The translations under genes were made by a program, and so were the position numbers. Below, in pieces: positions 21,726-34,377 of a stretch of 64,000 bases of DNA. The stretch lies in assembly GCF_901709675.1 (NCBI RefSeq), contig NC_051099.1:9924501-9988500 (forward strand), written 5' to 3'. Source of the DNA: Syngnathus acus. Lineage: Eukaryota > Chordata > Actinopteri > Syngnathiformes > Syngnathidae. The notes beneath the pieces were generated by a model that did no database searches, was not told the DNA's origin, and worked only from the letters and a program-made list of their open reading frames with translations. The first letter of the stretch is position 1; each line of letters starts with the position of its first letter.

Positions 21726-24700
21726 AACTCGGCACTCTGAAGCACCCAAGAGCGCTTTTTACTAGAAAACGTGCTCAGCTCGTCGAGAAAATGCACTCTA
21801 AGCAATACAATTAAAAATGCTTATAAAACATAAACCAAACGTTGCAGGTGGTCATTTCTTCATGTGCAGTGATAAACTCGGCACTCTGAAGCACCCAAGA
21901 GCGCTTTTAACTAGAAAACGTGCTCAGCTCGTCGAGAAAATGCGCTCTAAGCAATACAATTAAAAATGCTCATAAAACATAAACCAAACGTTGCAGGTGG
22001 TCATTTCTTCATGTGCAGTGATAAACTCGGCACTCTGAAGCACCCAAGAGCGCTTTTTACTTTTCCAACCTAACCAGAGTGACGGGAGAGGCACCATCCA
22101 GAAAACGTGCTCAGCTCGTCGAGAAAATGCGATTTAAGCAATAAAACTAAAAATGCTTATAAAACATAAACCAAACGTTGCAGGTGGTCATTTCTTCATG
22201 TGCAGTGATAACTCGGCACTCTGAAGCACCCAAGAGCGCTTTTTACTTTGCCAACCTAACCAGAGTGACGGGAGAGGCACCATCCAGAAAACGTGCTCAG
22301 CTCGTCGAGAAAATGCGATTTAAGCAATAAAACTAAAAATGCTTATAAAACATAAACCAAACGTTGCAGGTGGTCATTTCTGCATGCGCAGTGATAAACC
22401 GGCACTCTGAAGCACCCAAGAGCGCTTTTTACTAGAAATAGTGCTCAGCTCGTCGAGAAAATGCGCTCTAAGCAATACAATTAAAAATGCTCATAAAACA
22501 TAAACCAAACGTTGCAGGTGGTCATTTCTTTATGTGCAGTGATAAACTCGGCACTCTGAAGCACCCAAGAGCGCTTTTTACTTTGCCAACCTAACCAGAG
22601 TGACGGGAGAGGCACCATCCAGAAAACGTGCTCAGCTCGTCGAGAAAATGCGATTTAAGCAATAAAACTAAAAATGCTTATAAAACATAAACCAAACGTT
22701 GCAGGTGGTCATTTCTGCATGCGCAGTGATAAACTGGGCACTCTGAAGCCCCCAAGAGCGCTTTTTACTATGCCAACCTAACCAGAGTGACGGGAGAGGC
22801 ACCATCCAGAAAACGTGCTCAGCTCGTCGAGAAAATGCGATTTAAGCAATAAAACAAAAAATGCTTATAAAACATAAACCAAACGTTGCAGGTGGTCATT
22901 TCTGCATGCGCAGTGATAAACCCGGCACTCTGAAGCACCCAAGAGCGCTTTTTACTAGAAATAGTGCTCAGCTCGTCGAGAAAATGCGCTCTAAGCAATA
23001 CAATTAAAAATGCTCATAAAACATAAACCAAACGTTGCAGGTGGTCATTTCTTTATGTGCAGTGATAAACTCGGCACTCTGAAGCACCCAAGAGCGCTTT
23101 TTACTTTGCCAACCTAACCAGAGTGACGGGAGAGGCACCATCCAGAAAACGTGCTCAGCTCGTCGAGAAAATGCGATTTAAGCAATAAAACTAAAAATGC
23201 TTATAAAACATAAACCAAACGTTGCAGGTGGTCATTTCTGCATGCGCAGTGATAAACTGGGCACTCTGAAGCCCCCAAGAGCGCTTTTTACTATGCCAAC
23301 CTAACCAGAGTGACGGGAGAGGCACCATCCAGAAAACGTGCTCAGCTCGTCGAGAAAATGCGATTTAAGCAATAAAACAAAAAATGCTTATAAAACATAA
23401 ACCAAACGTTGCAGGTGGTCATTTCTGCATGCGCAGTGATAAACCCGGCACTCTGAAGCACCCAAGAGCGCTTTTTACTAGAAATAGTGCTCAGCTCGTC
23501 GAGAAAATGCGCTCTAAGCAATACAATTAAAAATGCTCATAAAACATAAACCAAACGTTGCAGGTGGTCATTTCTTTATGTGCAGTGATAAACTCGGCAC
23601 TCTGAAGCACCCAAGAGCGCTTTTTACTTTGCCAACCTAACCAGAGTGACGGGAGAGGCACCATCCAGAAAACGTGCTCAGCTCGTCGAGAAAATGCGAT
23701 TTAAGCAATAAAACTAAAAATGCTTATAAAACATAAACCAAACGTTGCAGGTGGTCATTTCTGCATGCGCAGTGATAAACTGGGCACTCTGAAGCCCCCA
23801 AGAGCGCTTTTTACTATGCCAACCTAACCAGAGTGACGGGAGAGGCACCATCCAGAAAACGTGCTCAGCTCGTCGAGAAAATGCGATTTAAGCAATAAAA
23901 CAAAAAATGCTTATAAAACATAAACCAAACGTTGCAGGTGGTCATTTCTGCATGCGCAGTGATAAACCCGGCACTCTGAAGCACCCAAGAGCGCTTTTTA
24001 CTAGAAATAGTGCTCAGCTCGTCGAGAAAATGCGCTCTAAGCAATACAATTAAAAATGCTCATAAAACATAAACCAAACGTTGCAGGTGGTCATTTCTTT
24101 ATGTGCAGTGATAAACTCGGCACTCTGAAGCACCCAAGAGCGCTTTTTACTTTGCCAACCTAACCAGAGTGACGGGAGAGGCACCATCCAGAAAACGTGC
24201 TCAGCTCGTCGAGAAAATGCGATTTAAGCAATAAAACTAAAAATGCTTATAAAACATAAACCAAACGTTGCAGGTGGTCATTTCTGCATGCGCAGTGATA
24301 AACTGGGCACTCTGAAGCCCCCAAGAGCGCTTTTTACTATGCCAACCTAACCAGAGTGACGGGAGAGGCACCATCCAGAAAACGTGCTCAGCTCGTCGAG
24401 AAAATGCGATTTAAGCAATAAAACAAAAAATGCTTATAAAACATAAACCAAACGTTGCAGGTGGTCATTTCTGCATGCGCAGTGATAAACCCGGCACTCT
24501 GAAGCACCCAAGAGCGCTTTTTACTAGAAATAGTGCTCAGCTCGTCGAGAAAATGCGCTCTAAGCAATACAATTAAAAATGCTCATAAAACATAAACCAA
24601 ACGTTGCAGGTGGTCATTTCTTTATGTGCAGTGATAAACTCGGCACTCTGAAGCACCCAAGAGCGCTTTTTACTTTGCCAACCTAACCAGAGTGACGGGA

Positions 24701-24869
24701 GAGGCACCATCCAGAAAACGTGCTCAGCTCGTCGAGAAAATGCGATTTAAGCAATAAAACTAAAAATGCTTATAAAACATAAACCAAACGTTGCAGGTGG
24801 TCATTTCTGCATGCGCAGTGATAAACTGGGCACTCTGAAGCCCCCAAGAGCACTTTTTACTATGCCAAC
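21726..24869 (+). repeat. Satellite A with homogeneous 523-bp S-L-L higher-order repeat
   Basis: After exit units like those of block 1, from about 22339 the array becomes a nearly perfect trimer repeat. It consists of S with ACTAGAAATAGTGC, L with GCTCAT and TCTTTATGTGC, and L with CTGGGC and CCCCCAAGAGCGC. The S marker ends at 22440, 22963, 23486, 24009 and 24532, exactly 523 bp apart each time. The last four bases (CAAC, 24866-24869) are the left target duplication of the LTR insertion. The same S marker occurs once earlier at 5636, a possible relative of the founder. Confidence 0.96.
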
Positions 24870-25626
24870 TGTCAAACGCGCACTTTATTAAAGTGGCACC
24901 GGCTCCCCTGTAACGGGTTCAATAAGCCGGGGGTGAAGGGACTCGTCCGTAGCTGACCACCCGAGTTAAATTAATTCTACCAGAATCAATCTAATTTCTT
25001 TTACGACGCCAATCCTTTTTAAGTCATCCGACGCGCGAGCCGAGTAACTCTATTCGAGGCGAGTCGTCAATATGACCGCGCCGTAATGATGGCTCCCTTC
25101 GGTTGTTTGATGCTGGTATTACGTTACGGATATTGTTTAGATGTCTTTGATAAGACCTCAAGGATTCGTTGGTCTAGCGCACCCTCTAGCGCTAGTTTTG
25201 TCGAAATAACTTTTGATATGGCCTCGCTCTACTTGGTTTGAGGAAGTAACAAGCTTACTTCCTATTTCTCCGAAGAAAGTCCCATTTGCGGAAGTATGTC
25301 AATGATAGTGTGTGAGAATGGATTTAATGCATTAAATCACTAATTTTAACATGATATATTTAAACACTTAACCGTGAGAGTGCTTCCACCAATTCGATTG
25401 TTTCCAACAAAATAATATTTTACTTAATACGATTGAAAATGATTTAATCGGATTATTATTATCTTGCAATTTATTTTGAAGGCAAATTAGTCCCTCAAAA
25501 TCATTCAAAGTAGCCTCTGACGCGGCCCGAAAAAACAGGAACGGGCTCGTGCCCGAAGGACATTTACTAATTATAGCTCTAACACTAATCCGAAAAGTCG
25601 AATTTGAAAACCTTCCTTATTGTTAT

Positions 25627-25656
25627 TTATTATGGTATGTTTGCATACCATAATAA
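25627..25656. other. Perfect 13-bp inverted repeat with 4-nt loop inside the LTR
   Basis: TTATTATGGTATG (25627-25639) is followed after TTTG by its exact complement (25644-25656). Its role is unknown: it could be a transcription-factor palindrome, an RNA hairpin or a small nested terminal structure. Confidence 0.7.
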
Positions 25657-26287
25657 TCTCTTATTTATAAACTGAGTTATCAACCCAACCTCAAACAATT
25701 AATTGCATACAAATTAGCGCACCACGAATTAAATGAGTATATAAAACACATTTATTGAAGAAGCATGAAATAGAATTACAAATCTCAATCCTCCAAAAAC
25801 TGAACAATCCCACTCACTGATACACTTGCAAATAAAATCATTCAATCCCGGAGCACTTTTGATTGCAAAACAAAAATCAGAAAAGAGGGAAAAGGTAGCT
25901 ACCAATTGGGTGTTATTTTCTTTTTGGTGGAAATAAAGTCGAGTGATCAGTTCGATTTTATTTCTAAAATCCAATTTGGAAACTAGTTAGGCCCCGTGAG
26001 GACAGACTACCCGATGACTGTCTCCTCCGCTTGCGTACATACAGAAGAAGTCTCCCCTCACCTAGTTTCTCATGCAAAGTTGTCCAGTCCAATTCTTTGA
26101 GTAAATCCAAGTTAATCCAGGCCAGCGATCTTGCGTCTCACACAAGGCTCTTGAAGGCTGTAGAAAAAGTCTTGAAACTCGTACGGGCTTCTTCACGTAT
26201 GAACGCGGTCCGGGAGAGAGCCCCGCAGATGTCCAAGGTGACCTTTTTATAGACCTCTCTGGCCCTCCCCCCTTTTTTCTATACTGT

Positions 26288-26424
26288 CCTCTATAATGTC
26301 CAGCTTCCCACGCTCATAGGCTATGAGTCACAACCTTGCGGTTTGAGCAGGTGTCCGCTGGCCTCTATACTGTCCAGTTTCCCACGCTCATAAGTTATGA
26401 GTCATAACCTTGCGGTTTGAGCAG
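26288..26424. repeat. Tandem duplication of 74 bp inside the LTR
   Basis: Two diverged copies start at CCTCTATA (26288 and 26362). They share CCCACGCTCATA, a TATGAGTCA-like motif and CCTTGCGGTTTGAGCAG. Duplicated modules of this kind are common in LTR promoter regions, and TGAGTCA is an AP-1-type site in the first copy. The enhancer role is inference. Confidence 0.7.
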
Positions 26425-26599
26425 CTGGTTCCACCCCACTCCCTTTCCACCAAAAATCTGTAGAAACCCCGGCAAGCACCTTATTTCCTCTTTTCTTCAC
26501 TTCTCCTTTCATAAAACCAATATTTCAAAGTTACACTTTTTACTCAACCATTTAAATCAGAAATCAAAGCCCTTGATTTTATGTTTTAACCTTTTTCTT

Positions 26600-26911
26600 A
26601 ACACACCACTCGTGGTGGGCCTCTTTTCCTAATTGTGTGATAATATTGCTTGTTGCTGTTACAGAATATATTTCAGCCAAGCAAAGAAAAATAAAAAGAA
26701 GAAAAAATAAAATAAAAATAAAAACTCATTTGTTCTTTCCTTTCCAACAATTTTTAACACACCCCTATTCTTATATGGGTGGGCAGCTTAGTCTAATTCT
26801 GTGATAATATTGCTTTAAGCGGTTACAGAATATATTTTAGCCAAGCAAGTAAAATAAAAATACAAATAAGAACCATTTTTGTGCTTCCATGTGTGTCCCA
26901 TAATCCGACCC
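26600..26911. repeat. Tandem duplication of about 156 bp inside the LTR
   Basis: Copies begin at AACACACC (26600 and 26756). Both contain GTGATAATATTGCTT, TTACAGAATATATTT and AGCCAAGCAA. They are diverged by several indels, so this is an old internal duplication. A further weak pair (TTTGGAAT...GTCAG/TCAG...GCCAAT) follows at about 26960-27055. Confidence 0.65.
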
Positions 26912-27125
26912 CTCTTTCTCTTTGGTCTCCTGCACCGGTTTGGCTCCATCTTTTGGAGAATTTTGGAATTTCAGCTTTGCCAATTCATTCAATTTTCCCC
27001 CACTTAATTTTGCACCATCTGCTGTCAAAATTTGGAATGTCAGCCCCGCCAATTTATTACTGGGAGCAATCCATACTCACTTTATGCACCATTTGTTTCC
27101 CCCCCCCACTCCATGTTACATGACA

Positions 27126-28900
27126 CAACCTAACCAGAGTGACGGGAGAGGCACCATCCAGAAAACGTGCTCAGCTCGTCGAGAAAATGCGATTTAAGCA
27201 ATAAAACTAAAAATGCTTATAAAACATAAACCAAACGTTGCAGGTGGTCATTTCTGCATGCGCAGTGATAAACTGGGCACTCTGAAGCCCCCAAGAGCGC
27301 TTTTTACTATGCCAACCTAACCAGAGTGACGGGAGAGGCACCATCCAGAAAACGTGCTCAGCTCGTCGAGAAAATGCGATTTAAGCAATAAAACAAAAAA
27401 TGCTTATAAAACATAAACCAAACGTTGCAGGTGGTCATTTCTGCATGCGCAGTGATAAACCCGGCACTCTGAAGCACCCAAGAGCGCTTTTTACTAGAAA
27501 TAGTGCTCAGCTCGTCGAGAAAATGCGCTCTAAGCAATACAATTAAAAATGCTCATAAAACATAAACCAAACGTTGCAGGTGGTCATTTCTTTATGTGCA
27601 GTGATAAACTCGGCACTCTGAAGCAGCCAAGAGCGCTTTTTACTTTGCCAACCTAACCAGAGTGACGGGAGAGGCACCATCCAGAAAACGTGCTCAGCTC
27701 GTCGAGAAAATGCGATTTAAGCAATAAAACTAAAAATGCTTATAAAACATAAACCAAACGTTGCAGGTGGTCATTTCTGCATGCGCAGTGATAAACTGGG
27801 CACTCTGAAGCCCCCAAGAGCGCTTTTTACTATGCCAACCTAACCAGAGTGACGGGAGAGGCACCATCCAGAAAACGTGCTCAGCTCGTCGAGAAAATGC
27901 GATTTAAGCAATAAAACAAAAAATGCTTATAAAACATAAACCAAACGTTGCAGGTGGTCATTTCTGCATGCGCAGTGATAAACCCGGCACTCTGAAGCAC
28001 CCAAGAGCGCTTTTTACTAGAAATAGTGCTCAGCTCGTCGAGAAAATGCGCTCTAAGCAATACAATTAAAAATGCTCATAAAACATAAACCAAACGTTGC
28101 AGGTGGTCATTTCTTTATGTGCAGTGATAAACTCGGCACTCTGAAGCACCCAAGAGCGCTTTTTACTTTGCCAACCTAACCAGAGTGACGGGAGAGGCAC
28201 CATCCAGAAAACGTGCTCAGCTCGTCGAGAAAATGCGATTTAAGCAATAAAACTAAAAATGCTTATAAAACATAAACCAAACGTTGCAGGTGGTCATTTC
28301 TGCATGCGCAGTGATAAACTGGGCACTCTGAAGCCCCCAAGAGCGCTTTTTACTATGCCAACCTAACCAGAGTGACGGGAGAGGCACCATCCAGAAAACG
28401 TGCTCAGCTCGTCGAGAAAATGCGATTTAAGCAATAAAACAAAAAATGCTTATAAAACATAAACCAAACGTTGCAGGTGGTCATTTCTGCATGCGCAGTG
28501 ATAAACCCGGCACTCTGAAGCACCCAAGAGCGCTTTTTACTAGAAATAGTGCTCAGCTCGTCGAGAAAATGCGCTCTAAGCAATACAATTAAAAATGCTC
28601 ATAAAACATAAACCAAACGTTGCAGGTGGTCATTTCTTTATGTGCAGTGATAAACTCGGCACTCTGAAGCACCCAAGAGCGCTTTTTACTTTGCCAACCT
28701 AACCAGAGTGACGGGAGAGGCACCATCCAGAAAACGTGCTCAGCTCGTCGAGAAAATGCGATTTAAGCAATAAAACTAAAAATGCTTATAAAACATAAAC
28801 CAAACGTTGCAGGTTGTCATTTCTTCATGCGCAGTGATAAACTCCGCACTCTGAAGGACCCAAGAGCGCTTTTTACTATGCCAACTTAACCACAGTGACG
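27126..28900 (+). repeat. Satellite A after the LTR, continuing the 523-bp trimer
   Basis: The interrupted L unit is completed, followed by an additional L, and the same S-L-L trimer resumes with S markers at 27502, 28025 and 28548 (523 bp). Allowing for the LTR, the gap between flanking markers is 710 bp (523 + 187), so one extra L sits at the insertion. One substitution (AAGCAGCCAAG, about 27624) is the only change I noticed. The junction unit starts at 28782. Confidence 0.95.
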
Positions 28901-30987
28901 TGAGGCGACCGGGCGCGGACGCTAACTCACGCCCGGCAAGAGCGCTCGGAAGGCGGATAGGCTTTCACGGAAGCCCCGCCAGCAGGTCCGCGGGCCATTT
29001 AGGGTCCCATAAGTGACCGTGCGCGGTCTCTAACTCACGCCCGGCAGGAGTGCTCGGAGGGCGGATAGGCTTTCACGGAGGTACCGCCAGCCGGTCCGCG
29101 GGCTATTTAGGGTCCCATAACTGACCGGGCGCGGTCTCAAACCCACGCCCGGCAGGAGTGCTCGGAGGGCGGATAGGCATTCACGGAAGTCCCGCCAGCC
29201 GGTCCGCAGGCTATTTAGGGTCCCATAACTGACCGGGCGCGGTCTCAAACTCAGGCCCGGCAGGAGTGCTCGGAGGGCGGATAGGCATTCACGGAAGTCC
29301 CGCCAGCCGGTCCGCGGGCTATTTAGGGTCCCATAACTGACCGGGCGCGGTCTCAAACTCAGGCCCGGCAGGAGTGCTCGGAGGGCGGATAGGCATTCAC
29401 GGAGGTCCCGCCAGCCGGTCCGCGGGCTATTTAGGGTCCCATAACTGACCGGGCGCGGTCTCTAACCCACGCCCGGCAGGAGTGCTCGGAGGGCGGATAG
29501 GCATTCACGGAGGTCCCGCCAGCCGGTCCGCGGGCCATTCAGGGTCCCATACATGACCGGGCGCGGTCTCTAACCCAAGCCCGGCGGGAGTGCTCGGAGG
29601 GCGGATAGGCATCCACGGACGTCCCGCCAGCCGGTCCGCGGGCCATTCAGGGTCCCATACATGACCGGGCGCGGTCTCGAACTCAGGCCCGGCAGGAGTG
29701 CTCGGAGGGCGGATAGGCATTCACGGAGGTACCGCCAGCAGGTCCGCGGGCCATTTAGGGTCCCATAAGTGACCGGGCGCGGCCTCGAACTCACGCCCGG
29801 CAGGAGTGCTCGGAGGGCGGATAGGCTTTCACGGTGGTACCGCCAGCCGGTCGGCGGGCCATTTAGGGTCCCATAAGTGACCGGGCGCGGTCTCTAACCC
29901 ACGTCCGGCAGGAGTGCTCGGAGGGCGGATAGGCATTCACGGAGTCCCGCCAGCCGGTCCGCGGGCCATTCAGGGTCCCATACATGACCGGGCGCGGTCT
30001 CTAACCCACGCCCGGCGGGAGTGCTCGGAGGGCGGATAGGCATCCACGGACGTCCCGCCAGCCGGTCCGCGGGCCATTCAGGGTCCCATACATGACCGGG
30101 CGCGGTCTCTAACTCAGGCCCGGCAGGAGTGCTCGGAGGGCGGATAGGCATTCACGGAGGTCCCGCCAGCCGGTCCGCGGGCTATTTAGGGTCCCATAAC
30201 TGACCGGGCGCGGTCTCTAACTCAGGCCCGGCAGGAGTGCTCGGAGGGCGGATAGGCATTCACGGAGGTCCCGCCAGCCGGTCCGCGGGCCATTTAGGGT
30301 CCCATACGTGACCGGGCGCGGTCTCTAACTCAGGCCCGGCAGGAGTGCTCGGAGGGCGGATAGGCATTCACGGAGGTCCCGCCAGCCGGTCCGCGGGCCA
30401 TTTAGGGTCCCATACGTGACCGGGCGCGGTCTCTAAGTCAGGCCCGGCAGGAGTGCTCGGAGGGCGGATAGGCATTCACGGAGGTCCCGCCAGCCGGTCC
30501 GCGGGCCATTCAGGGTCCCATACATGACCGGGCGCGGTCTCTAACTCAGGCCCGGCAGGAGTGCTCGGAGGGCGGATAGGCATTCACGGAGGTCCCGCCA
30601 GCCGGTCCGCGGGCCATTTAGGGTCCCATACGTGACCGGGCGCGGTCTCTAACTCAGGCCCGGCAGGAGTGCTCGGAGGACGGATAGGCATTCACGGAGG
30701 TCCCGCCAGCCGGTCCGCGGGCCATTCAGGGTCCCATACATGACCGGGCGCGGTCTCTAACTCAGGCCCGGCAGGAGTGCTCGGAGGGCGGATAGGCATT
30801 CACGGAGGTCCCGCCAGCCGGTCCGCGGGCTATTGAGGGTCCCATAACTGACCGGGCGCGGTCACTAACCCACGCCCGGCAGGAGTGCTCGGAGGGCGGA
30901 CAGGCTTTCACGGAGCTCCCGCCAGCCGGTCCGCGGGCCAAATAGGGTCCCATAAGGGACCGGGGGCGGACGCTAAACCACGCACTC
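28901..30987 (+). repeat. Satellite B block 3 (19 x 108 bp + 36, minus 1)
   Basis: This is the longest B block. Monomers fall into subtypes by the linker before GACCGGG (CATAACT, CATACAT, CATACGT, CATAAGT) and by CTCAAAC versus CTCTAAC. A 1-bp loss (CGGAGTCCCG, about 29942) accounts for 2087 instead of 2088 bp. The runs of CATACGT and CATACAT types indicate local monomer duplication. Confidence 0.96.
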
Positions 30988-33477
30988 AACTCGGCACTCT
31001 GAAGCACCCAAGAGCGCTTTTAACTAGAAAACGTGCTCAGCTCGTCGAGAAAATGCGCTCTAAGCAATACAATTAAAAATGCTCATAAAACATAAACCAA
31101 ACGTTGCAGGTGGTCATTTCTTCATGTGCAGTGATAAACTCGGCACTCTGAAGCACCCAAGAGCGCTTTTTACTTTTCCAACCTAACCAGAGTGACGGGA
31201 GAGGCACCATCCAGAAAACGTGCTCAGCTCATCGAGAAAATGCGATTTAAGCAATAAAACTAAAAATGCTTATAAAACATAAACCAAACGTTGCAGGTGG
31301 TCATTTCTGCATGCGCAGTGATAAACTGGGCACTCTGAAGCCCCCAAGAGCACTTTTTACTATGCCAACCTAACCAGAGTGACGGGAGAGGCACCATCCA
31401 GAAAACGTGCTCAGCTCGTCGAGAAAATGCGATTTAAGCAATAAAACAAAAAATGCTTATAAAACATAAACCAAACGTTGCAGGTGGTCATTTCTGCATG
31501 CGCAGTGATAAACCCGGCACTCTGAAGCACCCAAGAGCGCTTTTTACTAGAAAACGTGCTCAGCTCGTCGAGAACATGCGCTCTAAGCAATACAATTAAA
31601 AATGCTTATAAAACATAAACCAAACGTTGCAGGTGGTCATTTCTTCATGCGCAGTGATAAACTCTGCACTCTGAAGCACCCAAGAGCACTTTTTACTTTG
31701 CCAACCTAACCAGAGTGACGGGAGAGGCACCATCCAGAAAACGTGCTCAGCTCGTCGAGAAAATGCGATTTAAGCAATAAAACTAAAAATGCTTATAAAA
31801 CATAAACCAAACGTTGCAGGTTGTCATTTCTTCATGCGCAGTGATAAACTGGGCACTCTGAAGCCCTCAAGAGCACTTTTTACTATGCCAACCTAACCAG
31901 AGTGACGGGAGAGGCACCATCCAGAAAACGTGCTCAGCTCGTCGAGAAAATGCGATTTAAGCAATAAAATTAAAAATGCTTATAAAACATAAACCAAACG
32001 TTGCAGGTGGTCATTTCTTCATGCGCAGTGATGAACTCGGCACTCTGAAGCACCCAAGAGCGCTTTTAACTAGAAAACGTGCTCAGCTCGTCGAGAAAAT
32101 GCGCTCTAAGCAATACAATTAAAAATGCTCATAAAACATAAACCAAACGTTGCAGGTGGTCATTTCTTCATGTGCAGTGATAAACTCGGCACTCTGAAGC
32201 ACCCAAGAGCGCTTTTTACTTTTCCAACCTAACCAGAGTGACGGGAGAGGCACCATCCAGAAAACGTGCTCAGCTCATCGAGAAAATGCGATTTAAGCAA
32301 TAAAACTAAAAATGCTTATAAAACATAAACCAAACGTTGCAGGTGGTCATTTCTGCATGCGCAGTGATAAACTGGGCACTCTGAAGCCCCCAAGAGCACT
32401 TTTTACTATGCCAACCTAACCAGAGTGACGGGAGAGGCACCATCCAGAAAACGTGCTCAGCTCGTCGAGAAAATGCGATTTAAGCAATAAAACAAAAATG
32501 CTTATAAAACATAAACCAAACGTTGCAGGTGGTCATTTCTGCATGCGCAGTGATAAACCCGGCACTCTGAAGCACCCAAGAGCGCTTTTTACTAGAAAAC
32601 GTGCTCAGCTCGTCGAGAACATGCGCTCTAAGCAATACAATTAAAAATGCTTATAAAACATAAACCAAACGTTGCAGGTGGTCATTTCTTCATGCGCAGT
32701 GATAAACTCTGCACTCTGAAGCACCCAAGAGCGCTTTTTACTTTGCCAACCTAACCAGAGTGACGGGAGAGGCACCATCCAGAAAACGTGCTCAGCTCGT
32801 CGAGAAAATGCGATTTAAGCAATAAAACTAAAAATGCTTATAAAACATAAACCAAACGTTGCAGGTGGTCATTTCTGCATGCGCAGTGATAAACTGGGCA
32901 CTCTGAAGCCCCCAAGAGCACTTTTTACTATGCCAAACTAACCAGAGTGACGGGAGAGGCACCATCCAGAAAACGTGCTCAGCTCGTCGAGCAAATGCGA
33001 TTTAAGCAATAAAACAAAAAATGCTTATAAAACATAAACCAAACGTTGCAGGTGGTCATTTCTGCATGCAGCAGTGATAAACCCGGCACTCTGAAGCACC
33101 CAAGAGCGCTTTTTACTAGAAAACGTGCTCAGCTCGTCGAGAACATGCGCTCTAAGCAATACAATTAAAAATGCTTATAAAACATAAACCAAACGTTGCA
33201 GGTGGTCATTTCTTCATGCGCAGTGATAAACTCTGCACTATGAAGCACCCAAGAGCACTTTTTACTTTGCCAACCTAACCAGAGTGACGGGAGAGGCACC
33301 ATCCAGAAAACGTGTGCTCAGCTCGTCGAGAAAATGCGATTTAAGCAATAAAACTAAAATGCTTATAAAACATAAACCAAACGTTGCAGGTTGTCATTTC
33401 TTCATGCGCAGTGATAAACTGGGCACTCTGAAGCCCTCAAGAGCACTTTTTACTATGCCAACCTAACCAGAGTGACG
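30988..33477 (+). repeat. Satellite A between B blocks 3 and 4
   Basis: About 14 S and L units. The exit S unit here reads TTTAACTAG and GCGCTCTAAGC, unlike the TTTTTACTAG/GCACTCTAAGC exit of the other blocks, so it was probably converted. The stretch near 32453-32644 matches 49097-49288 with the same 1-bp contraction (CAAAAATG). The last unit is not the standard junction unit (CTGGGC, GCCCTCAAG). Confidence 0.94.
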
Positions 33478-34377
33478 TGAGGCGACCGGGCGCGGACGCT
33501 AACTCACGCCCGGCAAGAGCGCTCGGAAGGCGGATAGGCTTTCACGGAAGCACCGCCAGCAGGTCCGCGGGCCATTTAGGGTCCCATAAGTGACCGTGCG
33601 CGGTCTCTAACTCACGCCCGGCAGGAGTGCTCGGAGGGCGGATAGGCTTTCACGGAGGTACCGCCAGCCGGTCCGCGGGCTATTTAGGGTCCCATAACTG
33701 ACCGGGCGCGGTCTCAAACCCACGCCCGGCAGGAGTGCTCGGAGGGCGGATAGGCATTCACGGAGGTCCCGCCAGCCGGTCCGCGGGCTATTTAGGGTCC
33801 CATAACTGACCGGGCGCGGTCTCTAACCCACGCCCGGCAGGAGTGCTCGGAGGGCGGATAGGCATTCACGGAAGTCCCGCCAGCGGGTCCGCGGGCCATT
33901 CAGGGTCCCATACATGACCGGGCGCGGTCTCTAACCCACGCCCGGCGGGAGTGCTCGGAGGGCGGATAGGCATCCACGGACGTCCCGCCAGCCGGTCCGC
34001 GGGCCATTCAGGGTCCCATACATGACCGGGCGCGGTCTCTAACTCAGGCCCGGCAGGAGTGCTCGGAGGGCGGATAGGCATTCACGGAGGTCCCGCCAGC
34101 CGGTCCGAGGGCTATTTAGGGTCCCATAACTGACCGGGCGCGGTCTCTAACTCAGGCCCGGCAGGAGTGCTCGGAGGGCGGATAGGCATTCACGGAGGTC
34201 CCGCCAGCCGGTCCGCGGGCCAATTAGGGTCCCATAACTGACCGGGCGCGGTCTCTAACCCACGCCCGGCAGGAGTGCTCGGAGGGCGGACAGGCTTTCA
34301 CGGAGCTCCCGCCAGCCGGTCCGCGGGCCAAATAGGGTCCCATAAGGGACCGGGGGCGGACGCTAAACCACGCACTC
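33478..34377 (+). repeat. Satellite B block 4 (8 x 108 bp + 36)
   Basis: Eight monomers, 900 bp, with the common entry (GTGACG|TGAGGCGACC) and exit (ACGCACTC|AACTCGG). The preceding A unit is of a different subtype from other blocks, yet the junction is at the same base, so the junction predates that replacement. Confidence 0.95.

Larger units (their letters stand above)
24870..27125. mobile_element. Candidate solo LTR of an LTR retrotransposon (family unknown)
   Basis: The 2256 bp of non-satellite DNA begins TGTCA and ends TGACA (short inverted termini with TG..CA). It is flanked by a 4-bp direct repeat CAAC (24866-24869 and 27126-27129), typical of LTR integration. I see no reading frame for gag, protease or polymerase and no second copy of the start within it. 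It therefore fits one long LTR left by LTR-LTR recombination. Internally it holds a perfect hairpin (25627-25656), a 74-bp tandem duplication, a 156-bp tandem duplication, a weak TATA-like TTTTTATAGA (about 26244) and A-rich stretches with AATAAA near 26706. Orientation is uncertain. Endogenous retrovirus or Gypsy-like are both possible; a DNA element with 5-bp termini is less likely. Confidence 0.6.
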
